Assembly (NCBI RefSeq): GCF_004025585.1
Contig: NZ_QTZO01000018.1
Coordinates: forward strand, 1 to 51,179
Source: Pseudodesulfovibrio sp. S3
GTDB lineage: Bacteria; Desulfobacterota; Desulfovibrionia; Desulfovibrionales; Desulfovibrionaceae
DNA length: 51,179 nucleotides
Direction of reading: 5' to 3'
In this document: positions 42,950 through 50,690 of the stretch, one piece after another
Layout: every line of letters begins with the position of its first letter
How positions within the stretch are numbered: the stretch's first letter is position 1
The notes under the pieces: generated by a model
The model's database searches: none
Told to the model about the DNA's origin: nothing
The model's input: the letters and a program-made list of their open reading frames with translations, nothing else
Position numbers and translations under genes: made by a program

Positions 42950-44056
42950 TTACGAAGCGATCTCTTTTTTGGCCAACATCCTGCGGTAGTACGACAGGCA
43001 CAGGCAGGACATGGGCAGGGCGATGAGCAGGCCCAAAAAGCCGAGAAGCTTGCCCCAGACAGACAGGGACAGGAGAATGAGCCAGGGAGACAGCCCCAGG
43101 CTTTCGCCCTGGATTTTCGGCACCAGGACAACGTCCTGGATGACCTGGACCACGGACATGACGGCCACGACAAGGCCGATGCCTACCCAAACGGATTCGC
43201 CCGCTTCCAGTGAGTTCAACGCCGCCAGGAGCACGGCCGGGACCGCACCGGCAACCCCCAGATACGGAGCGATATTCAAAAGCCCGATGAGCATACCGAG
43301 CACAAGGCCCAACGGCAGGCCGATGAGCACGAATCCCGTGGACATGAACACGCCCACCAGAAGACAGACGATGATCTGACCGCGGAAATACAGCCCCATG
43401 GTCTTCTCGAACTCACCGAGAAATCCGGTAATACCATCCCGGTAACTCTGGGGAAGGTATTCCTGCCAATTGGCCTTGATCCTGCCGAAGTCGGCCAGCA
43501 GAAAGATCACGTACAGCAGGATGACGAACAATCCGATCAGTCCGGCCACCACATTCAGTGCCCCCTGGGCCATGCCCCTGATTCCCGGAACCACGGTCGT
43601 CAGAAGCGACCGGGCCGCCTTCATCACCCCTTCGGAGGAGAACATCTCCTGGACCTCGGGCTTCTGCACGGTCTCCCGCAGCCAATTCCAGATATCCGGC
43701 GGAAGGCTGCTCGCCACCTTGTCGGCGAATTCCGTATTGGACATCAGTTGCGACAGGACCTGGCCCATGTGCACGAATTCCGACACCATCATGGGCACAA
43801 CCAGAAGGACTATCGCGGCAATGACGCCGAACAGCACAAGGATGGTCAACAGGACCGCCAAACTCCGGTTCCTGACATATTTTTCAAAGAAACAGGCCAA
43901 AGGATTGAGCAGGTAGGCCATGAGCAACGCGGCCACGAACGGGACAAGCGCACTGGACAGATAACCCAGCAGCCAGACCAGGCCGATGAGGAACCCTGCC
44001 CCCAGGGCCATGCGGACCACGGAATCCAGAGTATAGGGTCGGTCGGAATCGAACAT
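42950..44056 (-). CDS. AI-2E family transporter (PerM/TqsA-like)
   Basis: The 368-residue membrane protein has about seven to eight helices. The family pattern is visible: VPFVAALLMAYLLNPLACFFE at the start, and VFMSTGFVLIGLPLGLVLGM with LLNIAPYLGVAGAVPAVLLA in the core. A long extracytoplasmic segment (about 80-140) is predicted. These proteins export autoinducer-2 in E. coli or move Na+/H+ elsewhere; substrate unknown here. GGAGG precedes ATG 44056. It is convergent with the kinase gene. Confidence 0.9.
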   Translation of the reverse strand: MFDSDRPYTLDSVVRMALGAGFLIGLVWLLGYLSSALVPFVAALLMAYLLNPLACFFEKYVRNRSLAVLLTILVLFGVIAAIVLLVVPMMVSEFVHMGQVLSQLMSNTEFADKVASSLPPDIWNWLRETVQKPEVQEMFSSEGVMKAARSLLTTVVPGIRGMAQGALNVVAGLIGLFVILLYVIFLLADFGRIKANWQEYLPQSYRDGITGFLGEFEKTMGLYFRGQIIVCLLVGVFMSTGFVLIGLPLGLVLGMLIGLLNIAPYLGVAGAVPAVLLAALNSLEAGESVWVGIGLVVAVMSVVQVIQDVVLVPKIQGESLGLSPWLILLSLSVWGKLLGFLGLLIALPMSCLCLSYYRRMLAKKEIAS

Positions 44057-44163
44057 GATGGTCCTCCAACGGGAAATGAATGGTGTCAATCCATTACCAG
44101 CCCTGTTTCATTTGTACAATCTTCGATTGAGGGCGGCTTGGGAGAGCCCGAGCGCATCGGGAA

Positions 44164-44202
44164 AGAGCCGCTGTCGGACGCCTTTGGCATCCGAATCGCT
44201 CC
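44164..44202 (+). repeat. 39-bp hairpin repeat, family 2, third copy
   Basis: AGAGCCGCTGT, hairpin CGGACGC/GCATCCG, then AATCGCTCC. It has the same length and ends as the two inner arms of the palindrome (30436-30474 and 30569-30607), while the hairpin bases differ but still mostly pair. It sits upstream of the AI-2E gene, just before repeat family 1 copy f. Confidence 0.7.
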
Positions 44203-44261
44203 GAACCGGGACAAACCTGTGGGGAGCCTCGCGCAGCGATACAAACAGTTTTGGGAAAGGA

Positions 44262-44340
44262 GGCGATGGGGGGTTCGGGGGAAGGGGAGGAAAGGCCTTT
44301 CTCAAAAGGTTGTCCTCCCCTTCCCCCGACCGCTGGAGGC
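44262..44340 (-). repeat. Dispersed hairpin repeat, family 1, copy f (serB 3' end)
   Basis: On + the copy ends CGCTGGAGGC 4 nt from the serB stop, with the arms GGGGAAGGGGAGGA and TCCTCCCCTTCCCCC. It is the probable serB terminator. Between 44057 and 44163 no gene is seen. Confidence 0.7.
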
Positions 44341-44344
44341 CACC

Positions 44345-45553
44345 CTACAGGGCTTCGTGATCGCGGACGCCGATGAGATAAAGGATAGCGTCCAGGCCCA
44401 GTGTGGAGATGGCCTGCCGTGCCCCCTCCTTGACCTTGGGCTTGGCATGGAACGCGATGCCCAGCCCCGCGAGATTGAGCATGGGCAGATCGTTGGCTCC
44501 GTCGCCCACGGCAATGACCTGTTGCAGGGAAATTCCCTCCAAGTCGGCAATGGACTGAAGCAGCTCGGCCTTTTTCTCGGCGTCCACTATATCGCCCAAA
44601 GCCCTGCCCGTAAGCTTGCCGTCCTTGATTTCCAATTCGTTGGCGTAGACGTAATCAATGCCGAACCGTTTTTTCAGGATGTCGCCAAAATAGGTAAATC
44701 CGCCGGACAGGATGGCGATCTTGTAGCCCACGTTCTTGAGATTGGAGATAAGCTTTTCCGCGCCCTCGGACATGGGCAGCCGGTCAGCCACCCGCTGGAG
44801 CACGGACTCGTCCAGTCCTTCGAGCAATGAGAGCCTCTTCCTCAGGGACTGCTTGAAATCCAATTCGCCGCGCATGGCGGCTTCGGTGATGGCAGCCACC
44901 TGTTCACCCACGCCCGCCTCTTTGGCCAGTTCGTCGATGACCTCGGCCTGGATCAGGGTGGAATCCATGTCAAAGGCGACAAGCCGACGGTTGCGACGGA
45001 AAATGTTGTCTTCCTGAAAGGCGATATCCACCATCAATTCAGAAGAAATTCGCAGGAATTTCAAACGAATATCACCAACATCGCCGGGCGTGCCGCGCAC
45101 GGTGAACTCCACGCAGCCGCGCGAACACTCGTAGTCGTTGCAATCAAGCGGCACCCGGCCGGACAGCCTATGGATGGTGTCGATATTCAATCCCGAATCC
45201 GCAACCACACGGGTGATGGCCGCCACCTGCTCTGCCGTGACAGAGCGGGACAACAAGGTGATTATGTAGCGGGGCTTGTTTGCGTCACCGACCCAAGAGG
45301 AGTATTTGTCCTCAGCCAGCGGATGCAGCCTCATGGTCACGCCCAGTTCATGCGCCTTGAAGAGCAGATCTTTCAGCACCGGCTGGGAATTGGCAGGCAG
45401 CCGAATGAGGATGCCGAGGGTGAGAAAATTGTGAATGACCACCTGACCGATGTCGAGCACGTCCACGTCGTATCCTGCCAACACGTCGGACAGCTCTGCC
45501 GTCAAACCTGGCCGGTCACTGCCGGTCACATGCACCAAAATAATTTTTTCCAT
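44345..45553 (-). CDS. serB: Phosphoserine phosphatase with ACT domains
   Basis: The 402-residue SerB is long because two ACT-like regulatory domains (about residues 1-175) precede the HAD phosphatase. The nucleophile motif is VAFDMDSTLIQAEVIDELA (near 195), followed by ILSGGFTYFGDILKKR and VGDGANDLPMLN. It makes serine from phosphoserine; the ACT domains probably sense serine or another amino acid, as in other long SerB forms. GGGAG precedes the ATG. Confidence 0.95.
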   Translation of the reverse strand: MEKIILVHVTGSDRPGLTAELSDVLAGYDVDVLDIGQVVIHNFLTLGILIRLPANSQPVLKDLLFKAHELGVTMRLHPLAEDKYSSWVGDANKPRYIITLLSRSVTAEQVAAITRVVADSGLNIDTIHRLSGRVPLDCNDYECSRGCVEFTVRGTPGDVGDIRLKFLRISSELMVDIAFQEDNIFRRNRRLVAFDMDSTLIQAEVIDELAKEAGVGEQVAAITEAAMRGELDFKQSLRKRLSLLEGLDESVLQRVADRLPMSEGAEKLISNLKNVGYKIAILSGGFTYFGDILKKRFGIDYVYANELEIKDGKLTGRALGDIVDAEKKAELLQSIADLEGISLQQVIAVGDGANDLPMLNLAGLGIAFHAKPKVKEGARQAISTLGLDAILYLIGVRDHEAL

Positions 45554-45645
45554 AAATAACTCCCGTAAAAGTCACGCGGACTTTCTCATATATCGTGACG
45601 ACAGTAAACCGATGCCGACACCCATAGAGTCATGACAAGGGGCAG

Positions 45646-45690
45646 AAAAGAACACCCCCGGCGCAGATATCCTGCACGGGGGGTGTTCCA
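45646..45690 (-). terminator. Intrinsic terminator after the small protein gene
   Basis: On the minus strand GAACACCCCCC, a 17-nt loop and GGGGGTGTTC, then TTTTCTG. It is about 40 nt after the stop at 45730. Confidence 0.75.
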
Positions 45691-45729
45691 TTCTTACTAC
45701 GGGAAAAACCGGACCGTAATCACGATCGA

Positions 45730-45882
45730 TTATTTCTTGGCCTTGGCCTCACGAATGTAAGCCGTGCCGTCGGTCAGGGAACGAGTATGACGCTGCAGAA
45801 CCAGCTCCACCTCACGCTTCTTCTCGGCAGAAAAAGCGATGTATTCAACTCCGTTATTTTCAATAACCAGTTCGAACATCAT
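45730..45882 (-). CDS. 50-aa small protein after bactofilin
   Basis: A short frame with AACGGAGG just ahead of a double ATG (45882 and 45879); the second may be the real start. The product begins MMFELVIENNGVEYIAFSAE and ends in a basic tail (AYIREAKAKK). It is highly charged, with a predicted amphipathic helix, and has no Cys or membrane segment. It begins 9 nt after the bactofilin stop and is followed by a terminator, so the two form one transcript. I do not recognise the family. Confidence 0.75.
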   Translation of the reverse strand: MMFELVIENNGVEYIAFSAEKKREVELVLQRHTRSLTDGTAYIREAKAKK

Positions 45883-45891
45883 AAACCTCCG

Positions 45892-46362
45892 TTACGCTCC
45901 GGTAGCATCGGAGCCGGTCTTGGCTACAGGGGGCTCCTTTGTGGAGGACACACTTGTCGGGCCACCAAAATTCGCAGATACAACTTTGGGCTTGATGGCG
46001 GGCGCCTCGTCCCTTGGCATGGTAATGGAACCTTCGACCACGGCCCCCTTTTCCACCACCAGCACCGGGGCGTTCAAACTGCCCTTGAGCACGCTCGTCT
46101 TCTCGAACACGGCACTTTCCTTGACGAACACGTCGCCACGGATTTCACCACAGGAGGACAGCTGCCCCACTCGCACAGTGCCTTCTATGAAGGCCTTGCG
46201 ACCCAATATCAAAACACCGTCAGTGGAAATTTCGCCTTCAAAATGACCGTCGATACGAACCGTGCCGACGAAATCAAGCTTTCCTCTGTATTCGGTGCCC
46301 ACGCCAAGAAAGGCGTTAAGTTCTGAGCTTTCTTTAGACTTCTTATTTGAAAATAAACCCAT
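45892..46362 (-). CDS. Bactofilin (polymer-forming cytoskeletal protein)
   Basis: The 156-residue protein has a short N-terminal tail with basic residues, a central beta-helix (about 25-120) and a disordered Pro/Ser/Thr-rich C terminus. Rungs such as FVGTVRIDGHFEGEISTDG and KGSLNAPVLVVEKGAVVEGS are typical. Bactofilins polymerise without nucleotide and organise cell-wall enzymes, stalks or polar complexes; the role here is unknown. GGAG lies 6 nt before the ATG. Confidence 0.93.
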   Translation of the reverse strand: MGLFSNKKSKESSELNAFLGVGTEYRGKLDFVGTVRIDGHFEGEISTDGVLILGRKAFIEGTVRVGQLSSCGEIRGDVFVKESAVFEKTSVLKGSLNAPVLVVEKGAVVEGSITMPRDEAPAIKPKVVSANFGGPTSVSSTKEPPVAKTGSDATGA

Positions 46363-46446
46363 TATTTGCTCCTTTCTCATTGAGAAGACAGGGCATACCG
46401 TCTTCATATTCCGGCCATAACAGCAGAGCAGGATTTCCCTATACCC

Positions 46447-46479
46447 TCAGCGGACAGCAAAGGCCACTTTTTTTTCCAT
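46447..46479 (-). CDS. Possible 10-aa leader peptide upstream of bactofilin
   Basis: A tiny frame, MEKKVAFAVR then TGA, directly behind a consensus GGAGG (spacing 5). It lies about 85 nt upstream of the bactofilin start. It may be an upstream ORF that tunes translation, or a chance frame. The rest of the 295-bp gap (46363-46657) has A/T-rich runs near 46560-46600 that could hold the promoter of the cNMP gene. Confidence 0.3.
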   Translation of the reverse strand: MEKKVAFAVR

Positions 46480-46657
46480 GGTGTCCTCCTGCCGCCTCGA
46501 ACGGATTACACCAGCCTTATCCTCGTTTTTACTGAACTTCTAATTGTCCCCGCCCTCACAAGATTGTACATTAACAAAAAAGAAGATACGATACACAAGC
46601 CTTAATCCAGACATCAAAGGGATGCACAGTGTTCATACACCGGGAAAAGGGAAGACC

Positions 46658-47827
46658 ATGACCACCAAAAGCGACCAGAATATCAAGTCCTACTTCAAGG
46701 GCCAATCCATATACAAAGAAGGCCAGAAGGGCACCGTTGCCTACATGATTCGCAAGGGGTCCGTGACCTTGTATCGATCCGCCAACGGCAAGCGAATAGT
46801 GCTCGACAAACTGGAACGCGGCGAGATCTTCGGCGAAATGAGCGTGTTGAGCAAAGTCGACCGCACCGAAAGCGCCGAAGCCGCGGAATTCTGCGACCTG
46901 ATGCTCCTGACCGAGCAGGTCATCCAGGCCATGATCGAGCGCTGCCCGAAAACCATCCAACACCTGACCAAACTCCTTATAAAACGGGTACGCAAGGCAG
47001 GCGACATCAACCCCAACAAAACGCACAAGAATTCCTTCCTGAGCATCTGCCGCATCCTTGAAATGGCCCACCGCTGCCATATCTCCATGCAGACAGCCGA
47101 GGCCAAACGCATACCCAACCACAAAATGGGCATCGCCATTCCCGACTTGTCCAAACAGATAAAGAATATCCTGCTCGTGACCCAACTCGAGATCGACAGC
47201 GCTCTGGATCAACTGGCGGCCCTCAAGCTGGTCACCCTGACATCCCATGGACCGGGCAAGGCCTTTGCCGAGCGCTACGTCAAGGTGAACGACCTGGAGA
47301 CCTTTTTCCAAGTGGCTTCCAACCTGCACAAGGAGCTGTCCAAGTCCAACGCCCTGGAACCGGAATTGGAATACATCGACATCCATGACCTGGCCGCGGA
47401 AGTGGAAGCCCAGACCGATGTCTTGTACAAGAAAATGGCCAACATGGAGATCCCGGAGACCCTCTTCTTCTTCCACAAGGGGGCCGCCCTGACCTGGGCC
47501 AAAGACCAGGAAGAGGACTTTTTCAAGCGGGTCAAACGCAAGAAAAAGAAAATCTCCGACCTTGAAGACGTCAACGACATCGTGTTCGTCGACAACGCCA
47601 CGTGCAAGGAAGCCTTTGCCAAACTCGGGTATTACAAACTCGGCGTGCTGCTCTCGGTTGCGGACGGCGAATCCCGCGAAAAGATCCTCGGCAACCTGTC
47701 CAAGAAGATCGCCCAGATCGTCCAGGACGAGGCCAAGGAGCGCGGCCCGGCCAATCCGGCTGAAGCCGAGGACGTATCCGACGAACTCATTGAACTGATC
47801 AAAATTTCGAAAGGGGTGGCCGTCTAG
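46658..47827 (+). CDS. Cyclic-nucleotide-binding protein with FliG-C-like C terminus
   Basis: The protein has 389 residues. Residues 5-115 are a cNMP-binding beta-roll (YFKGQSIYKEGQKG; GEIFGEMSVLSKVDRTESA) and 125-215 look like a Crp-type winged helix. A linker (about 215-300) carries a very basic RVKRKKKK. Residues 304-389 follow the FliG C-terminal pattern (DIVFVDNATCKEAF; SREKILGNLSKK; ERGPANPAE). Against E. coli FliG (from memory) the torque residues become K264-S333, R281-K350, D288-D357, D289-E358 and R297-N366. The stop overlaps the motA GTG by one base, so it is coupled to motAB. It probably links a nucleotide signal to the stator. Confidence 0.75.
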   Translation: MTTKSDQNIKSYFKGQSIYKEGQKGTVAYMIRKGSVTLYRSANGKRIVLDKLERGEIFGEMSVLSKVDRTESAEAAEFCDLMLLTEQVIQAMIERCPKTIQHLTKLLIKRVRKAGDINPNKTHKNSFLSICRILEMAHRCHISMQTAEAKRIPNHKMGIAIPDLSKQIKNILLVTQLEIDSALDQLAALKLVTLTSHGPGKAFAERYVKVNDLETFFQVASNLHKELSKSNALEPELEYIDIHDLAAEVEAQTDVLYKKMANMEIPETLFFFHKGAALTWAKDQEEDFFKRVKRKKKKISDLEDVNDIVFVDNATCKEAFAKLGYYKLGVLLSVADGESREKILGNLSKKIAQIVQDEAKERGPANPAEAEDVSDELIELIKISKGVAV

Positions 47828-48603
47828 TGAATATCGCAACCATTTTCGGCATCATCGCGGGCATCTTCGTTCTTTGTGCCGCCACCATCTCCGCCACGGA
47901 TTCGGTCCAGGTCTTCCTGAACGGACCGGGCCTGGCCATCGTGCTGGGCGGCACCATCGCAGCCACCTTCATCTGCTACCCCCTGCGGGAGGTCATGCGC
48001 GTCATGGGGCTGTTCATGTCCGCCTTCAAGGCCGAAGAACTGCCCATCGGCGACTACATCAAGGATATCGTGGAGCTGTCCAGGACCGCTTCCTCCAAGG
48101 GCGAAGAGCACCTGGAAAAATCCCTCAAGAAAATGGAAAACGAATTCCTGCGCGACGGGTTGCAGATGCTGGTGGACGGCTACTCGAAAAAGGAACTCGG
48201 AGAGATTCTCAACAACCGCATCCAGCAATACCACGAGCAGGAGTTCAACGCCGCAGGCATATACCGGACCATGGCCTCCCTGTCCCCGGCCTTTGGCATC
48301 ATCGGCACGCTCATCGGACTGATCGCCATGATGCAGACCATGGGCGACGACGTGACCCGCATCGGTCCGGCCATGGCCACGGCCCTGACCACCACCCTGT
48401 ACGGAGCCCTGTTCGCCAACATGATCTATACCCCCATCGCCACCAAGGTGGAACGGCGCATCGAGGAACGCACCATCCTCATGTGCGTCATCCGCGACGG
48501 CATCCTGTTCATCAAGGACAAGACACCCGCGCCCATCATCATGGACAAGCTCAAGGGGTATCTGCCGCCGAGCAAATGGTCCTCCATCACCACCGGAAAG
48601 TAG
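47827..48603 (+). CDS. motA: Flagellar motor stator protein MotA
   Basis: The 258-residue protein has four membrane helices and a large cytoplasmic loop between helices 2 and 3 (about 60-155). The loop carries the FliG-contact region (TASSKGEEHLEKSLKKMENE). Helices 3 and 4 show SPAFGIIGTLIGLIAMMQTMG and ATALTTTLYGALFANMIYTP, with the channel Pro and Thr typical of MotA. It starts with GTG, overlapping the upstream gene by one base. MotB follows 6 nt after. Confidence 0.93.
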   Translation: MNIATIFGIIAGIFVLCAATISATDSVQVFLNGPGLAIVLGGTIAATFICYPLREVMRVMGLFMSAFKAEELPIGDYIKDIVELSRTASSKGEEHLEKSLKKMENEFLRDGLQMLVDGYSKKELGEILNNRIQQYHEQEFNAAGIYRTMASLSPAFGIIGTLIGLIAMMQTMGDDVTRIGPAMATALTTTLYGALFANMIYTPIATKVERRIEERTILMCVIRDGILFIKDKTPAPIIMDKLKGYLPPSKWSSITTGK

Positions 48604-48609
48604 ACAGTC

Positions 48610-49317
48610 ATGCAGATTCCCGGCAACTTCATACCCAAGCGGAAACGGCCTGTCCCGGACGGCGGCTGGCGCCTGACCCTGGCCGACATGATGACGCTGA
48701 TCCTCTGCTTTTTCGTGGTCATGCTCTCCGTGTCCAAGGTCGATCCCAACCGCTATGAAGCCATGTCCGGCGTCCTGGCCGAGGCCATGAAAGGCAAGGC
48801 TGCGCCGAGCAACCGCCCGGACCAGCAGCCCATGAGCCAGGAAGAAAAAAAATCAAAGAACCTGTTCGAACTGGAACTGGAGCTGGCCAAACTCATCGGC
48901 CGCGAATCCAGGGCAGTCAATCTCAAGCTGCGCCCTGACGCGGTGGCCATCAACCTCAAGGGCGGAGTGTTCTTCCCCCTGGGCAGTGCGGACCTGACCC
49001 CGGAGGCGGTCGACATCCTGAACAAACTGGCCCGCCCCCTGACCGACGCCCACTATAAACTGACCGTCGAAGGGCATTCCGACAATCTGCCCATCAAGTC
49101 GTCCCAGTTCCCGTCCAATTGGGAACTGTCCAGCGCCCGCGCCTCCTCAGTGGCCCGCTTTTTCATCGCCCAGGGCTTCCCCAAGAACGACATCCAGGTC
49201 ATGGGGCTGGCCGACACCCGCCCCCTTGCCCCGAACACGGACAAGGCGGGCAACAGCATCCCTGACAACCAGTCCATGAATCGCCGGGTCGTCATCCTGG
49301 TCCGCCCGGCAAGCTAA
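48610..49317 (+). CDS. motB: Flagellar motor stator protein MotB
   Basis: The 235-residue MotB has a short cytoplasmic N terminus and a TM helix containing the proton-carrying Asp in LADMMTLILCFFVVML (near residue 22). The C-terminal OmpA-like domain (about 115-235) binds peptidoglycan, with VEGHSDNLPI and NWELSSARASSVARFF. The plug linker is Gln- and Lys-rich. Its last bases overlap the convergent acetyltransferase stop by 4 nt. Confidence 0.95.
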   Translation: MQIPGNFIPKRKRPVPDGGWRLTLADMMTLILCFFVVMLSVSKVDPNRYEAMSGVLAEAMKGKAAPSNRPDQQPMSQEEKKSKNLFELELELAKLIGRESRAVNLKLRPDAVAINLKGGVFFPLGSADLTPEAVDILNKLARPLTDAHYKLTVEGHSDNLPIKSSQFPSNWELSSARASSVARFFIAQGFPKNDIQVMGLADTRPLAPNTDKAGNSIPDNQSMNRRVVILVRPAS

Positions 49318-49742
49318 TCCAGCCGTTTGCCCATGCTGAGGCGATCTTCAACGGCGAACCCGTTGGCTTCATAGAATTTTCGCACTGCCTCGTTGGTCTT
49401 CAGGATCTGGAGGTTGACCTTGAAGCAGCCGAGCTTTGCCAACGCCCGCTGCGCATGATCGAGCAGCATGGAACCTATGCCCTGTTTGCGCTGGTCCGGG
49501 TGAACGGCCAAAGAATATATCCATCCCCGATGGCCGTCGTACCCGGCCATGACCGTGCCGACCACCGCATCTCCATCCAAAGCCACGAAAAAGAGGTCGT
49601 CATGGTCTGTTTTCCTGTCGATGACGAATTCCGGGGCATTGTAGGAGGCTGAATATCCGAAAACCGTCTGCCACAGTTCGACGACCTGCTGCCGATGGGT
49701 GGCGTTTCCAAAGGTACGTATGGTAATTTCGTGAAGCGGCAT
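49314..49742 (-). CDS. GNAT family N-acetyltransferase (YpeA-like)
   Basis: The 142-residue acetyltransferase has the acetyl-CoA loop VHPDQRKQGIGSMLLD and the following NEAVRKFYEANGF. It resembles the YpeA group, which acetylates unknown small or protein substrates. It ends in a 4-bp overlap with motB on the other strand. The gap to the isomerase gene (49743-49822) is a divergent promoter region. Confidence 0.85.
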   Translation of the reverse strand: MPLHEITIRTFGNATHRQQVVELWQTVFGYSASYNAPEFVIDRKTDHDDLFFVALDGDAVVGTVMAGYDGHRGWIYSLAVHPDQRKQGIGSMLLDHAQRALAKLGCFKVNLQILKTNEAVRKFYEANGFAVEDRLSMGKRLD

Positions 49743-49822
49743 GGATGCAGTATGCCCTACCCCACGGCGTCATGTCCAACCGGCCCCTTGACGGAGCACA
49801 CCGCCTCACCTAGAAGGATTTC

Positions 49823-50494
49823 ATGAAACGAAGCCAAATCAATGCCCTCATCAGTGATGCCAAGGAATTCTATGCCTCCTTCAAGTTCGCACTGCCGCCC
49901 TGGGCCTTCTGGGGGCCTGACGACTGGAAGGGAAAGGGCGACTCCGAGGTCGTGAAGAATCAGCTCGGATGGGACCTGACCGACTACGGCGCAGGCGATT
50001 TCGAACAGCGCGGCCTGATCCTGTTCACCATCCGCAACGGCAACCTGGCCGCCGGACACCCGAAGAAATACGCGGAAAAGATCATGATCATCCGAGAGAA
50101 CCAGATCTGCCCCATGCACTTCCACTGGGCCAAGACCGAGGACATCATCAACCGGGGCGGCGGCAATCTGGTCATCGAACTGTACGGCTCCACCCCAGCA
50201 GAGGAACTCGGCACCGAGCCCATCACCGTCTCGGTGGACGGCTTTGCGCGCACCGTAAAACCCGGCGGCAAGGTCATCCTGACGCCCGGCGAATCCATCT
50301 TCCTGGAACAGGGCATGTACCACCGCTTCTACGGAGAACCGGGCAAGGGAAAGGTCCTGGTCGGCGAGGTGTCGTCGGTCAACGACGACAACACCGACAA
50401 CAGGTTTCACCAGCCCCAGGCCAGGTTCCCCGAGATCGAGGAGGATGAAGCGCCGCTTCACCTTTTGTGCACGGATTATCCGAACTATATTTAG
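49823..50494 (+). CDS. D-lyxose/D-mannose family ketol-isomerase
   Basis: The 223-residue cupin enzyme is of the EcSI D-lyxose isomerase type. The metal ligands are visible in CPMHFHWAKTEDIINRGGG (two His and the Glu) and the later GMYHRFYG (His). It converts D-lyxose to D-xylulose or D-mannose to D-fructose. No sugar transporter or kinase is nearby, so the substrate in the cell is uncertain. AAGGA lies 5 nt before the ATG. A strong terminator follows. Confidence 0.9.
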   Translation: MKRSQINALISDAKEFYASFKFALPPWAFWGPDDWKGKGDSEVVKNQLGWDLTDYGAGDFEQRGLILFTIRNGNLAAGHPKKYAEKIMIIRENQICPMHFHWAKTEDIINRGGGNLVIELYGSTPAEELGTEPITVSVDGFARTVKPGGKVILTPGESIFLEQGMYHRFYGEPGKGKVLVGEVSSVNDDNTDNRFHQPQARFPEIEEDEAPLHLLCTDYPNYI

Positions 50495-50504
50495 CTGAAA
50501 ACAC

Positions 50505-50537
50505 AGGCCGCTTGATGATTCAAGCGGCCTTTTTGTT
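50505..50537 (+). terminator. Intrinsic terminator of the isomerase gene
   Basis: AGGCCGCTTGA, 5-nt loop, TCAAGCGGCCT, then TTTTTGTT. Confidence 0.9.
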
Positions 50538-50540
50538 ATT

Positions 50541-50690
50541 CATAGCGCATTCGCGGTGATCATGTATTCGTCATGCCTATACGAGGTGTCGTTGCTTCTT
50601 TGATACGTAGCGCATTCGCGGTGGAGATGAACGCGTTCTCCATATGAAGAGTTGGAATTTATTTGAAACGTAGCGCATTCGCGGTGGAAG
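50541..50690. repeat. Short direct repeats with AGCGCATTCGCGGTG core
   Basis: The 15-base core AGCGCATTCGCGGTG recurs at 50544-50558, 50609-50623 and 50672-50686 with spacing 65 and 63, and again at 51023-51037. Copies 2-4 share the flank TTTGA(T/A)AC(G). The sequences between the first three are unrelated. It has the rhythm of a small array, but the unit does not look like a known CRISPR repeat and no cas gene is present. Confidence 0.7.

Noticed and set aside
50541-50690. CRISPR array
   Set aside because: Only three regular copies, the conserved core is short, flanks vary and no cas gene is in the window.
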